Positions 33,680-42,907 of a stretch of 64,000 nt of DNA are shown one piece after another. The number at the start of each line of letters is the position of its first letter. The first letter of the stretch is position 1. The notes beneath the pieces are model-generated. The model was not told where the DNA came from. It searched no databases and saw only the letters and a program-made list of their open reading frames with translations. A program made the position numbers and the translations under genes. Origin of the DNA: Streptomyces sp. S465 (GTDB lineage Bacteria; Actinomycetota; Actinomycetes; Streptomycetales; Streptomycetaceae); NCBI RefSeq assembly GCF_026898115.1, contig NZ_CP114036.1, positions 930,001 to 994,000 on the forward strand, given 5' to 3'.

Positions 33680-34934
33680 GCCCGTTCTGGAAGTTGGAGG
33701 TGAGCCGCACCGGCTCACCCGCCCGGCGCAGCCCCGGCAGCCGGTCCAGGGCGGCGCGCAGCATGGCCCGCATCTGGACGCGGGCCAGATGCGCGCCCAG
33801 GCAGACGTGCGGTCCGAAGCCGAAGCTCAGATGGTCGTTGGGGGCGCGGGCGATGTCGAACCGGTCGGGGTCGGTGAAGACCGTCTCGTCGCGGTTGGCC
33901 GAGGCGTGGAAGACGACGACCTTCTCACCGCGCCGGATGAGCCGTCCGCCCAGCTCCACATCGCGGGTCGCGGTGCGCCGGAAGTCGATGACGGGCGGCC
34001 AGAAGCGCAGCATCTCCTCCACCGCCGAGCCGGTGAGCTCGGGCCGGTCGCGCAGCAGCCGCAGACTCTCGGGATGGTCGAGCAGGGTGAGCAGCCCGCC
34101 GGGGATGCCGTTGCGCAGCGTCTCGTTGCCCGCCACGGCGAAGAGGAAGAACATGTTCTCGAACTCGTCCCGGCTCAGTCCGCCCTCCCGCATCCGCGCC
34201 ATCACACTGCCCGGCCGCGGCCGCTCGGCGAGCGCGTGGGCGTAGGCGAACATATCGGCCAGGGCCTCACGGGAGCGTGGGTTCATCGGCCGGCCGTCGG
34301 GACGTCGCGGCGGCCGGGCCGGCCGGTGGGCGAGGGCGGCCCGCCCCATGGGGCTCAGCTGCTCCCCGGCCGCGGTGGACGATCCGGCGTGGTCGGCGTC
34401 CTGGTAGCCGATGACACGGCTCGCCCAGTCGAAGAGCAGCCGACGGTCCCCCTCGGGGACGCCCATCACCTGGGCGAGGGTCCACACCGGCAGATCGGCG
34501 GCGAGCTCGACGAAGTCGGCCTCGCCGCGCGCGGCCACGGAGTCCACGAGCGCCACCGCCCGCTCCTCGATGACCGCCTCCAGCTCCCGTACGGCGCGCG
34601 GGGTGAAGGCCGCGGCGACGATGCGGCGGGTGCGGGAGTGGTCGGGCGGGTCCTGATTGAGCATCATCGCCCGTACGAACTCCAGATCGGCGGGGGTGTC
34701 GGGGTCGCGGATCTGGGTGGCCCCGAGGTGGGAGGAGAAGACCTCGGGGGTGCGCAGGACGTACTTGACGTCGGCGTGCCGGAACACGGCCCAGAAGCCG
34801 GGGCCGGCGGGCCAGGCCCCGACCGACGGTTCCTCGATCCGGCAGACGGGGCGGGTGGCGCGCAGCTCGCGGAAGAGCGCGTAGGGGACGCCGGTGGCGT
34901 AGGTCTCGGGAAGGAACGCCTCGACAGGGTGCAC
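33642..34934 (-). CDS. Cytochrome P450
   Basis: 430 residues from GTG 34934. Oxygen-activation helix AVAGNETLRNG (AGxET), ExxR as EEMLR, and haem ligand Cys in FGFGPHVCLGAHLAR. It resembles CYP124/125/142-type enzymes (LNQDPPDHSRTRRIV, FGFGPHxCLGAHLAR), which hydroxylate steroid or fatty-acid chains, but the substrate is not provable. A Pro/Arg-rich insert (GRAALAHRPARPPRRPDGRP) lies in the middle. No ferredoxin neighbour. Confidence 0.92.
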   Translation of the reverse strand: MHPVEAFLPETYATGVPYALFRELRATRPVCRIEEPSVGAWPAGPGFWAVFRHADVKYVLRTPEVFSSHLGATQIRDPDTPADLEFVRAMMLNQDPPDHSRTRRIVAAAFTPRAVRELEAVIEERAVALVDSVAARGEADFVELAADLPVWTLAQVMGVPEGDRRLLFDWASRVIGYQDADHAGSSTAAGEQLSPMGRAALAHRPARPPRRPDGRPMNPRSREALADMFAYAHALAERPRPGSVMARMREGGLSRDEFENMFFLFAVAGNETLRNGIPGGLLTLLDHPESLRLLRDRPELTGSAVEEMLRFWPPVIDFRRTATRDVELGGRLIRRGEKVVVFHASANRDETVFTDPDRFDIARAPNDHLSFGFGPHVCLGAHLARVQMRAMLRAALDRLPGLRRAGEPVRLTSNFQNGLKTLPVRWGTDR

Positions 34935-35059
34935 AGCCGAGACCGTACGGCGCCGCCCTCCGGGCCCGTCAAGACGCCTGAGCCCGCGGCCTGGACGCCC
35001 CGGGCCCACCGGACCCGTGCGCCGGCCGGATCCGGGAGGCCCCTGCGCCTCACCGGGCC

Positions 35060-35911
35060 CTACGGCACGGGCACCGGGAGGATCCGGCGCAGCGGGTCCT
35101 CCGGCAGTCGGCCGTGGGCCTTCCACTCCCGCGGATAGCCGACCGAGACCTCCTGGAACTTCACCCCGTCCTCGACCGTGGTCCGGGGGATGTGCAGATG
35201 GCCGTAGACGACGGTCTCGGCCCGGAACCGCACATGCCAGTCGGCGGTCAGCTCGGTGCCGCACCACAGCGCGAAGTCGGGGTAGCGCAGCACCCGGGTG
35301 GGCAGCCGGGTCATCGGCCAGTGGTTGATGAGCACGGTCCGCAGCTCCGGGTCGACGGCCGCCAGCCGGGCCTCGGTCTCGGCGACCCGGGCCCGGCACC
35401 ACGCGTCGCGGGTGGGGTAGGGGTCGGGGTGCAGGAAGTGCTCGTCGGTGCAGACCACCCCCACGTCATGGGCGTGGGCCAGCGCGGCCTCCTTGGTGGC
35501 CAGGCCGTCGAGGCGGAAGGTGTAGTCGTAGAGCAGGAACAGCGGCGCGACGACCAGCGGTCCGCCGATGCCCTCCCAGAGGGGGTAGGGGTCCTCGGGG
35601 GTGACGATGCCCTTCGCCCGGCACATCTCGACCAGTGCCTCGTAGCGCGCCACCCCCCGGGCTTCCAAGGGGTCCTTGGGATGGGTCCACAGCTCGTGGT
35701 TGCCCGGGGACCAGATGACTTTGGCGAACCGCTCGCTCAGCAGCCCGAGGACCTCCTCGATCTCGGAGAACACCTCTCCGACGTCCCCGGCGACGATCAG
35801 CCAGTCGTCGTCGGAGCCGGGCCGCAGCCGCTCCACGATCGCCCGGTTCTCCGGATAGGCCACATGCAGGTCACTGATGGCGAGGAGTTCGCCCCCGTGG
35901 GTGCCGCCCAT
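35060..35911 (-). CDS. Metallophosphoesterase
   Basis: 283 residues. Calcineurin-fold motifs in order: ISDLHVAYPENR (D-x-H), VAGDVGEVF (GD), SPGNHELW (GNHE), INHWPMTRLP and YGHLHIPRT (GHxH). A two-metal hydrolase, substrate unknown. Such genes in Streptomyces often adjoin a phosphopantetheinyl transferase, but none is here. Confidence 0.92.
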   Translation of the reverse strand: MGGTHGGELLAISDLHVAYPENRAIVERLRPGSDDDWLIVAGDVGEVFSEIEEVLGLLSERFAKVIWSPGNHELWTHPKDPLEARGVARYEALVEMCRAKGIVTPEDPYPLWEGIGGPLVVAPLFLLYDYTFRLDGLATKEAALAHAHDVGVVCTDEHFLHPDPYPTRDAWCRARVAETEARLAAVDPELRTVLINHWPMTRLPTRVLRYPDFALWCGTELTADWHVRFRAETVVYGHLHIPRTTVEDGVKFQEVSVGYPREWKAHGRLPEDPLRRILPVPVP

Positions 35912-36018
35912 TGTCTCTCCTGTCGTACGGTGGCGGTCATGACGCGGTCGCCGGTGTGCCGGCCCCGCGGTACGGGCCGGGTGATCACCGGACCGTACCT
36001 GGCGCTAGCCTCGCAGAT

Positions 36019-36480
36019 GTGGTGGACAAACTCCCTCCGTCTTTCGAACGCGGAACCGACGGACCCAAGGTCATCGTCGCCGGACTGGACGGTTCCGAAT
36101 CCTCCTGGCGTGCCACGGCCTACGCCGCCGGGCTGGCCAGACGCCAGAACGCGCTGCTCGTCGTGGTCTATGTGCAGCCGGTGCTGGCCGCCGGGGCGGC
36201 GCTGGGGGCGTCGGTGGCCGACACCACCGGTGAGGTCGCCGAGGAGCTGATGCGCGAGATGCGGGAGGCCACCGAGCGGCTGCGCGGGGTGTTCGAGGTG
36301 CGCTGGGAGTTCCACACCTTCCGCGGCGATCCGTACAACGGTCTGGTCCAGGCGGCCGATGAGCTGAAGGCCGACGCGGTGGTGGTGGGCGCGTCCGAGC
36401 AGGCCGGGCACCGCTTCGTCGGCTCGGTGGCCGTGCGGCTGGTCAAGACGGGGCGCTGGCCGGTCACCGTGGTGCCCTAG
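36019..36480 (+). CDS. Universal stress protein (UspA family)
   Basis: 153 residues from GTG 36019 (GTG 36022 also possible; a longer in-frame start at 35911 overlaps the divergent gene). VIVAGLDGSESSWRATAYAAGLARR, DAVVVGASEQAGHRFVGSVAVRLVKTGRWPVTVVP give the Usp fold; the ATP-binding GxxG-9x-G-S/T pattern is only partly kept (GASEQAGHRFVGSVA). The TAG stop is the left edge of the CTAG duplication flanking the MITE. Confidence 0.9.
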   Translation: MVDKLPPSFERGTDGPKVIVAGLDGSESSWRATAYAAGLARRQNALLVVVYVQPVLAAGAALGASVADTTGEVAEELMREMREATERLRGVFEVRWEFHTFRGDPYNGLVQAADELKADAVVVGASEQAGHRFVGSVAVRLVKTGRWPVTVVP

Positions 36481-36653
36481 GGCGTGTTTCGAAAGTCCCG
36501 CCTGCCCCGCGACGCCTGGCACGCGCGCTCGCCGCGTTGTCGGGATCGTCCGAGTAGGCCCACTACGAGGACGACCCTCCGCCTTGCGATCACACGCACC
36601 AGACGCCGCGGGGCCCGCCCTCCGGGCGGACGGCGCTACTTTCGAAACACGCC
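36481..36653. mobile_element. MITE with perfect terminal inverted repeats and CTAG target duplication
   Basis: 173-bp element with ends GGCGTGTTTCGAAAGT and ACTTTCGAAACACGCC, an exact 16-bp inverted repeat. It is flanked by CTAG on both sides (36477-36480, 36654-36657). The interior has no ORF but contains the hairpin GCCCGCCCTCCGGGCGG. Such elements recur in Streptomyces genomes and are presumably moved by an IS5-like transposase acting in trans. Confidence 0.85.
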
Positions 36654-36767
36654 CTAGGGGCGCGGCCGGCTCGCGGAGCCCGGCGCGGTGGGGCACGGTG
36701 GGAGAGGTGACCGGACCGCCCCGGGCACCGGGCGGACCGCCCTGCCCGGAGGGTGCGTACGGGCGTG

Positions 36768-36986
36768 TCAGCCGGCCTTGTCCTCCAGCCGGAATCCGAC
36801 CTTCAGTCCCACCTGGTAATGCGCGATGCGCCCGCCTTCGAGGTGCCCGCGGATCTCCGTGACCTCGAACCAGTCCAGCTCGCGGAGCGTCTGGGAAGCC
36901 CGGTTGATGCCGGTCCTGATCGCGTCGTCGACGCTCTCGGTGGACGAGCCGACGAGTTCCGTCACTCGGTAGGTGTGGCAGGACAT
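36768..36986 (-). CDS. Dodecin
   Basis: 72 residues: MSCHTYRVTELVGSST, DDAIRTGINRASQTLRELDWFEV (with the flavin-stacking Trp) and GGRIAHYQVGLKVGFRLED. Forms a hollow dodecamer that stores flavin or CoA. Monocistronic. Confidence 0.95.
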   Translation of the reverse strand: MSCHTYRVTELVGSSTESVDDAIRTGINRASQTLRELDWFEVTEIRGHLEGGRIAHYQVGLKVGFRLEDKAG

Positions 36987-37140
36987 ACGCCTCTCCCCTC
37001 AACACGCCCCCCCTCCACCGTGCACCGCGCAGCCTGACTCCGCGACTTTACAGGGGGTACGCGGGCCGCGAGCCATGGCGGCCGCGGTGCGCGCCTTCCG
37101 CGCCTTCGTCGCTGCCGCCGTCCGTGGGCTCGGCCTGTGC

Positions 37141-38214
37141 TCAGCCGCGGGGGATCACGGTGGAGAGCACCGACGGCAGCGGGTACCAGTCGGCGGTGGC
37201 GAAGCTGGCGTGTCGCGCGGCGAGTTCGGACACCCGGGTCCGCGCCTGGGCCTCGGTGGGGCTGGTGCCGTCGATGGCGGGGGCCACCTGGTGCGCGTCG
37301 GTCATGATCAGCAGGTAGTGGCGGTCGTCGTACCAGGCGGTGTCGATACCGCCGGTGACATACGCGGACGCGTCCCCGTCGTAGAGCACGAACCACGGCC
37401 GGAGGGTGGCGTCGGTGTAGCGGGTGCGCGGATCGTCCGGGGCGGCGCCGTGGACGGCGGGGAAGGCGGCGGCCTGGGCGAGCTTCCCGGCGGCGGACAG
37501 GTCCCGCAGATGGGTGGCGTACTCCCGGTCGGTCCACAGGGTGTCCAGGGGGTTGTTCTCCTCGACCGTGCCCGGGATCAGCTCGACGACGAACTTACCC
37601 GCGAGCGCGGAGCGGGACGGCCAGCCGTCCGCCCGCACCGCCTCGTCCAGGTCGGCGTGGCCGCCCACCACGTCCGCCGGGCGCAGCAGCGCGTCGCCCA
37701 GGGTGGCGCCGAGGAGGGCGTCGAGGTCGGCCGGGCCGCGCCCCGCCTTGCCGTAGAAGCCGTCCTTCATCTCGACCTTGACGAGGATCGGGCGGTGTCC
37801 CGGATGGGCCTCGTGCCAGGCCCTCATGTCGGCGAGGCAGCCGGCCAGGCTCTGGTTGCGGGCCTTGGTGCGCAGCTCGGCCGGGCCGGCGGCGTTCTCG
37901 CAGTTGTTGGCGTTGCCGAGCGGGTTGCTGTGCGAGACCCGCCAGCCGGGGCCGAACACATTGGTCCATACGTCGAGTTCCAGGAGCGAGGCCCCGGAGT
38001 CCAGTGCGTCGGCGAAGTACGGGTACGTGGCCTGTTCGTACGCGTTGTGCACACCCACCGAGGTGGTGGCGGAATACGCCGGATCGTCCGCGGCGGCGGA
38101 CGCGGCCCCCGCCGGTGCCGGTGTCGCCAGACACAGTGCGGCGGCCGCCGCGGCGACCGCCACCTTTCCCGTGCGCTGGACATGACCGCGCGCCTGTCTC
38201 CCCGCCCTGCCCAT
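37141..38214 (-). CDS. Secreted Ca-dependent phosphoinositide phospholipase C
   Basis: 357 residues. Signal peptide (basic start, VAVAAAAAALCLATPAPAGAAS). TSVGVHNAYE gives the first catalytic His, LLELDVWTN the Glu and Asp metal ligands, GWRVSHSNPLG the second His and ILVKVEMKD a further Glu. These match the Streptomyces-type PI-PLC (PI-PLC-C1 family), which needs calcium unlike the Bacillus enzyme. Four Cys may pair (NNCEN, LAGC). Acts outside the cell on phosphatidylinositol. Confidence 0.88.
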   Translation of the reverse strand: MGRAGRQARGHVQRTGKVAVAAAAAALCLATPAPAGAASAAADDPAYSATTSVGVHNAYEQATYPYFADALDSGASLLELDVWTNVFGPGWRVSHSNPLGNANNCENAAGPAELRTKARNQSLAGCLADMRAWHEAHPGHRPILVKVEMKDGFYGKAGRGPADLDALLGATLGDALLRPADVVGGHADLDEAVRADGWPSRSALAGKFVVELIPGTVEENNPLDTLWTDREYATHLRDLSAAGKLAQAAAFPAVHGAAPDDPRTRYTDATLRPWFVLYDGDASAYVTGGIDTAWYDDRHYLLIMTDAHQVAPAIDGTSPTEAQARTRVSELAARHASFATADWYPLPSVLSTVIPRG

Positions 38215-38453
38215 GTGTCCCCACCCTTGTCGACGTCCCGGCCAACTGGGCAGCAGCGTACGGGAGTCGGCTCATGGGTGACGAGGGGCACCGGGCACAG
38301 CGGACCGGGCCCGGCGGCGGGTACCGCCGCTGAGCCCGGCTGAGTCCGTGTCATGTGCCGTGTATCACACGGCGGGAGTCGTGCTGTTCGGCGGTCGAGG
38401 GCGCTCCCGTCCGGGGCGCTCCCGTCCGGGAGTCGATGACGGTCCGTCCGGGG

Positions 38454-39542
38454 TCAGGGGCGCTCGCCCACACCGGTCGTGGCGGCCTCGCGCGGCCGTC
38501 CGCCGGGCAGCTTGGAGGCCAGCGGGGCGGTCTGCTCCATACCGGTGCCGCGCCGCAGCCCGGTGAGGAACTCCCGGAGCGTCTCGACGGCGGTGTGCCG
38601 GGGCCGCCAGCCCAGTTCCCGCTGGGCGCGGGTGGTGTCCATCAGCGGGAGCCGCAGGGCGGCGTCGAACAGCTGGGGCGAGGGCGGCAGCAGATGCAGA
38701 TGCCAGGCCGTGGCCATGGCCGAGCGGGCGGCGGCACGCGGAATCCGCACCGACCGGGCGTCGAGGAGGCCGGCCAGCGTCTCGCCGTCGACCGGCGGTT
38801 CGGCCGCGAGGTTGAAGGCGCCGCGCACCTCCCGGCCGAGCGCGAGCCGGTACGCCTCGGCGACGTCGTCGGTGTGCAGGATCTGCAACCGCAGACCGGG
38901 CAGGTCGAAGACGGCGGGCAGGAGGGTGGAGCGGATCAGCCGCCGGGGCAGCAACGGCCCCATGAACAGCCGGCGCTGCTCGGCCGCCGACTCCTCCTTG
39001 AAGAGGAAGCCGGGCCGCATCCGCACCACCCGGATCTGCGGATGCTCCAGCTCGAAGGCGTCGAGCAGCCGCTCCACATACGCCTTCTCACGGCAGTACG
39101 CGGCCTCCGGCCAGCCGTGGGTGGGCCAGGACTCGTCCACCGGGCGGCCGTCCTCGGGGCCGGGCGAGTAGGCGCCCACCGAGGACGCGTACACCAGCAC
39201 CGGCACCTCGGCCCGCGCCACCGCCTCGAAGACCCGGGTGGCGCCCAGGACGTTGGTGTCCCAGGTGACGGCGGGCCGGTGGCTGGGCTGGATCAGCCAG
39301 GCGAGGTGGATGACCGCGTCGGCGCCCTGGAAGTGCCGTACGAGACCGGCCTCCTCACCGGCGTCCCGCCCGATGTCCGCCCGTGCCCAGGTCGTCTTCG
39401 GCGGCGCCCAGTTCGGCACCCTGCGGGCGATGCCCACGATCGACTCGATGTCCGGGTCCTCGCCGAGCGCGCGGACCACGCTCGTACCGGCGTTGCCGGT
39501 GGCCCCGATCACCACTACGCGCATTCCCTGCTTGCTGCCCAT
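38454..39542 (-). CDS. NAD-dependent epimerase/dehydratase (extended SDR)
   Basis: 362 residues (ATG 39542; ATG 39524 is an alternative). Nucleotide site VVVIGATGNAGTSVVRAL, VYASSVGAYSPG (catalytic Ser) and AAYCREKAYVERLL (YxxxK as YCREK). The C-terminal ~25 residues are a low-complexity tail. It follows the transketolase gene by 30 bp, so it is the last gene of a three-gene operon. Substrate probably a sugar nucleotide, unproven. Confidence 0.9.
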   Translation of the reverse strand: MGSKQGMRVVVIGATGNAGTSVVRALGEDPDIESIVGIARRVPNWAPPKTTWARADIGRDAGEEAGLVRHFQGADAVIHLAWLIQPSHRPAVTWDTNVLGATRVFEAVARAEVPVLVYASSVGAYSPGPEDGRPVDESWPTHGWPEAAYCREKAYVERLLDAFELEHPQIRVVRMRPGFLFKEESAAEQRRLFMGPLLPRRLIRSTLLPAVFDLPGLRLQILHTDDVAEAYRLALGREVRGAFNLAAEPPVDGETLAGLLDARSVRIPRAAARSAMATAWHLHLLPPSPQLFDAALRLPLMDTTRAQRELGWRPRHTAVETLREFLTGLRRGTGMEQTAPLASKLPGGRPREAATTGVGERP

Positions 39543-39572
39543 GTGTCCGCTCCTTCCGGCCGCGTCGTGCCG

Positions 39573-41411
39573 TCAGCCGTCCCGGCCGACCAGATCCCGC
39601 GCGGCCGCCACGATCGCGTCCGCGTCGATCCCCGCGTCGTGCAGCTGCTCGGCGGGGCTGGAGGAGGCCGGCATGGTGCGCACCGCGAGCCGGACCAGCC
39701 GGGGCACCGGACGGCCGTCGCCGAACGCCCCGAGCACCGCGTCGCCCAGTCCGCCCTCGGGGTGGTGGTCCTCCACGGTGATCAGTCGCCCCGTCACCTC
39801 GGCGGCGGTGCGCAGCGTCTCGGCGTCCACCGGCTTGAGCGAGTACAGGTCGATGACGCGGGCGGGGATGTTCTCCTGGGCCAGCCGGTCGGCGGCCTCG
39901 ATCGCCTCGTGCAGGGTGACCCCCGCGCCGATGAGCGTGACCCGGTCGTCCTCGGTGGCGCGGACGACCTTGGAGCCGCCGATGGGGAAGGTCTCCGAGG
40001 GCGGGTAGATGACGGGCGTTCCGCCGCGGCTGGTGCGCAGATAGCGGATGCCGGACCGCTCGGCCATGGCCGCGGTCAGCTGGGCCGTCTGGTTGGCGTC
40101 GCACGGGTAGAGCACCGTGCTGCCGTGCACCGCCCGCAGGGCCGCCAGGTCCTCCAGGCCCATCTGCGAGGGCCCGTCCTCGCCGATGGCCACCCCGGCG
40201 TGGGAGCCGATGAGGTTGAGGTCGGCGTGGCTGATGGAAGCCATCCGGATGAAGTCGTAGGCGCGGGTGAAGAAGGCCGCGAAGGTGGCGACGTACGGGT
40301 TCCAGCCGCGGGTCTGCATGCCGACGGCGGCGGCCACCAGCTGCTGCTCGGCGATGAAGAACTCGAAGTACCGCTCGGGGTGCTCCTTGTGGAAGTACTC
40401 CAGGCGGGTGGAGTCGCCCACCTCGCCGTCGAGTGCCACCACATCGCCGCGAGCGGTGCCGACGGCGGCCACCGCCTCCCCGAACGCGTCACGGGTGGGG
40501 ACCGAGTCGCCGGTGTTGTAGCGCGGCAGGGCCAGCGGGCCCTCGGCGGAGGGCCGGGTGGGGGTCACCGTGGGCGGGCCGAGCACCGGCACGGCCAGGT
40601 TGCGTACGCCGCCGAGCTCGGCGATGGCCTCGTCCGCGTTCTTCAGCGGTTTGCCGTGCATGCCCTCGCGGTTCTCCACCGAGGCGACGCCGCGGCCCTT
40701 CATGGTGCGGGCGATGATGGCGGTGGGGCGGCCGACGGTGGACAGCGCCTCGCCGTACGCGCGGTCGATGGCCTCGATGTCATGGCCGTCGATCTCGACG
40801 GTGTGCCAGTCGAAGGCGCGGATGCGCCGGGCGTAGGCGTCCAGGTCCCATTCGTGGCGGGTGGGTCCGCGCTGGCCGAGCCGGTTCACATCGATGATGG
40901 CGATCAGGTTGTCGAGCCGCTCGTAGCCCGCGTGCTCGAACGCCTCCCACATCGATCCCTCGGCCATCTCGCTGTCCCCGCACAGCACCCAGACGCGGTA
41001 GGGCAGATGGTCCAGCCGTTTGCCGCTCAGCGCCATGCCCACGCCGTAGGGCAGGCCCTGGCCGAGCGATCCGGTGGCCACGTCCACCCACGGCAGCCGG
41101 GGGGTGGGGTGGCCCTCCAGCCTGCTGCCGCGCTTGCGGAAGGTGAGGAACTCCTCGTCCTGGAGGGCGCCGGCCGCCTTGTAGAGCGAGTAGAGCAGCG
41201 GGGAGGCGTGGCCCTTGGAGAAGATCAGGTGGTCATTGCCCGGGTGGTCGGGCTGCTCGAAGTCATAGCGCAGATGGTTTCCCATCAGGACGGCCATCAG
41301 GTCCGCCGCCGACATCGACGACGTGGGATGGCCGGACCCGGCGGCCGCGGCGGCGCGCACCGAATCCACACGGAGCTGCTGCCCGAGCTCGCTGAGCTGT
41401 TCGTGTCGCAT
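39573..41411 (-). CDS. Transketolase (short, animal-like form)
   Basis: 612 residues, shorter than the ~690 of the main bacterial enzyme. Thiamine-diphosphate site GDSEMAEGSMWEAFEHAGYERLDNLIAIIDVN, with GHPTSSMS, FSKGHASPLLY and DVATGSLGQGLPYGVGMALSG; the pyrimidine domain has FIAEQQLVAAAVGMQTRG. Complete and probably active. Lies between an NDH-2-like gene (28 bp) and an epimerase gene (30 bp), outside any pentose-phosphate operon, so it is likely an accessory copy. Confidence 0.94.
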   Translation of the reverse strand: MRHEQLSELGQQLRVDSVRAAAAAGSGHPTSSMSAADLMAVLMGNHLRYDFEQPDHPGNDHLIFSKGHASPLLYSLYKAAGALQDEEFLTFRKRGSRLEGHPTPRLPWVDVATGSLGQGLPYGVGMALSGKRLDHLPYRVWVLCGDSEMAEGSMWEAFEHAGYERLDNLIAIIDVNRLGQRGPTRHEWDLDAYARRIRAFDWHTVEIDGHDIEAIDRAYGEALSTVGRPTAIIARTMKGRGVASVENREGMHGKPLKNADEAIAELGGVRNLAVPVLGPPTVTPTRPSAEGPLALPRYNTGDSVPTRDAFGEAVAAVGTARGDVVALDGEVGDSTRLEYFHKEHPERYFEFFIAEQQLVAAAVGMQTRGWNPYVATFAAFFTRAYDFIRMASISHADLNLIGSHAGVAIGEDGPSQMGLEDLAALRAVHGSTVLYPCDANQTAQLTAAMAERSGIRYLRTSRGGTPVIYPPSETFPIGGSKVVRATEDDRVTLIGAGVTLHEAIEAADRLAQENIPARVIDLYSLKPVDAETLRTAAEVTGRLITVEDHHPEGGLGDAVLGAFGDGRPVPRLVRLAVRTMPASSSPAEQLHDAGIDADAIVAAARDLVGRDG

Positions 41412-41439
41412 TGTTCTCCTTCCAGGTATGCGCCGGGAG

Positions 41440-42759
41440 TCAGCCGCTGCCCGCGCGCACCGTCTGCGCGACCTCGGGCGACTCGGTGTCCAGCGGCACC
41501 GCCCACGGCGGGATCACGCCCAGCTGCACCCCCTGGCGTGGCAGCACCGCGTCGAGCAGCCAGTCGGCGGTGACCCGCACACGGTTCCCCGGCATCGCCA
41601 TCAGGTGGTAGCCGCGGGTGACCGCGTTGGCGACCGGCCCGGACAGCGGTATGTGCAGCGGGTCCGCGGCGGCCTGCACCCCGCCCAGGTCGACGGTGAA
41701 CCCGAGGTCATGGTGTTTGTACGGCTTGGGGGTGCCGCGCCCGAGGGAGGCGAGCACGTTGTGGCCCGCGATCTTCCCCTGTCGCTGGGCGTGCTGCGCG
41801 GTCATCGGGGTGAACTGGCCCGGCCGGGTCAGATCGGGCACCGCGGCGGCGTCTCCGCAGGCCAGCACGTCCGGGTAGCCGGGCACGGCCAGATACTGGT
41901 CGACCCGCAGCCGGCCGCGTTCGGTCGGCAGCCCGAGCTGCTCCACCAGCGGGTCGGGGCGTACCCCGACACACCAGATCAGCGACCGGGTGTCGATGAA
42001 CTCGCCGTCGTCCAGCAGCACCCCGTCCTGGGTGGCCTCCTTGACGGTGGTGCGGGTGCGTACCTCCACACCGCGTTCGCGCAGCACCCGGTCGGCCGTG
42101 CGGGACAGCTTCTTGTCCAGCTCCGGCAGCACCCGGGGGGCGATGTCGAGCAGCAGCCAGCGGGGGTGCGGCGCGCCGCGCAGGGTGGTGTTCTTCCGCG
42201 CGATGGAGTCCGTGAAGAGCACCCCGTGGGCGGCCACCTCGGTGCCGGTGTAGCCGGCGCCGACCACCACGAAGGTGCGCCGGGCGGCCCGCTCCCGCGA
42301 GTCCTCCACCATGCCGGACATCTCCATCTGCCGGGTGATGTGGTCGCGCAGGAAGAGCGCCTCCGGCATACCGCGGAAGCCATGGGCGTGCTCGGCCACC
42401 CCGGGGATGGGCAGCAGTTTGTTGACGCTGCCGACGGAGAGGACGAGCCGGTCGTAGTCCATCTCGCCCGGCCGGCCGTCGGGGTCCTGCCAGGAGATCC
42501 GGCGGGCGTCGAGGTCGACGCCGTGGACCTCGCCCAGCACCAGCCGGACATGCGGCAGGGTGCCGGTGAGGGAAACCGAGACCCGGCGGGGTTCCAGGAC
42601 CCCGGCGGCCACTTCGGGCAGCAGTGGCAAATACAGGAAGTAGTCATTGGGGTTGATCAGGACGATGTCCGCCGCGCCGCGCAGGGTGCGGGAGAGCGTA
42701 CGGGCGGCCTGATAACCGGCGAATCCGGCACCTACGATCACGATGCGTACTGGGCTCAC
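41440..42759 (-). CDS. FAD-dependent NADH dehydrogenase-like oxidoreductase (NDH-2 type)
   Basis: 439 residues from GTG 42759 with GGGAG 7 nt before it. Two Rossmann motifs, VIVGAGFAGYQAART for FAD and VVVGAGYTGTEVAAH for NADH, then LACGDAAAVPD and PMTAQHAQRQGKIAGHN. The C-terminal amphipathic part (HLMAMPGNRVRVTADWLLDAVLP) could attach it to the membrane. Should pass electrons from NADH to quinone. First gene of the operon with transketolase and epimerase. Confidence 0.9.
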   Translation of the reverse strand: MSPVRIVIVGAGFAGYQAARTLSRTLRGAADIVLINPNDYFLYLPLLPEVAAGVLEPRRVSVSLTGTLPHVRLVLGEVHGVDLDARRISWQDPDGRPGEMDYDRLVLSVGSVNKLLPIPGVAEHAHGFRGMPEALFLRDHITRQMEMSGMVEDSRERAARRTFVVVGAGYTGTEVAAHGVLFTDSIARKNTTLRGAPHPRWLLLDIAPRVLPELDKKLSRTADRVLRERGVEVRTRTTVKEATQDGVLLDDGEFIDTRSLIWCVGVRPDPLVEQLGLPTERGRLRVDQYLAVPGYPDVLACGDAAAVPDLTRPGQFTPMTAQHAQRQGKIAGHNVLASLGRGTPKPYKHHDLGFTVDLGGVQAAADPLHIPLSGPVANAVTRGYHLMAMPGNRVRVTADWLLDAVLPRQGVQLGVIPPWAVPLDTESPEVAQTVRAGSG

Positions 42760-42907
42760 ACGAAACTCCCGGGCGTACGGGGCCAGAGCGCTCCAAGTGC
42801 CCGTGAGAGCCCGGACCAAACGTGTGGCCCGGCCGGTCCCGCCCCCGGACCCGGGCCGGGAAGGTCCGGCGCGGTCCCGGGGACGGGGACGGGACGTTAC
42901 CGGGGGA

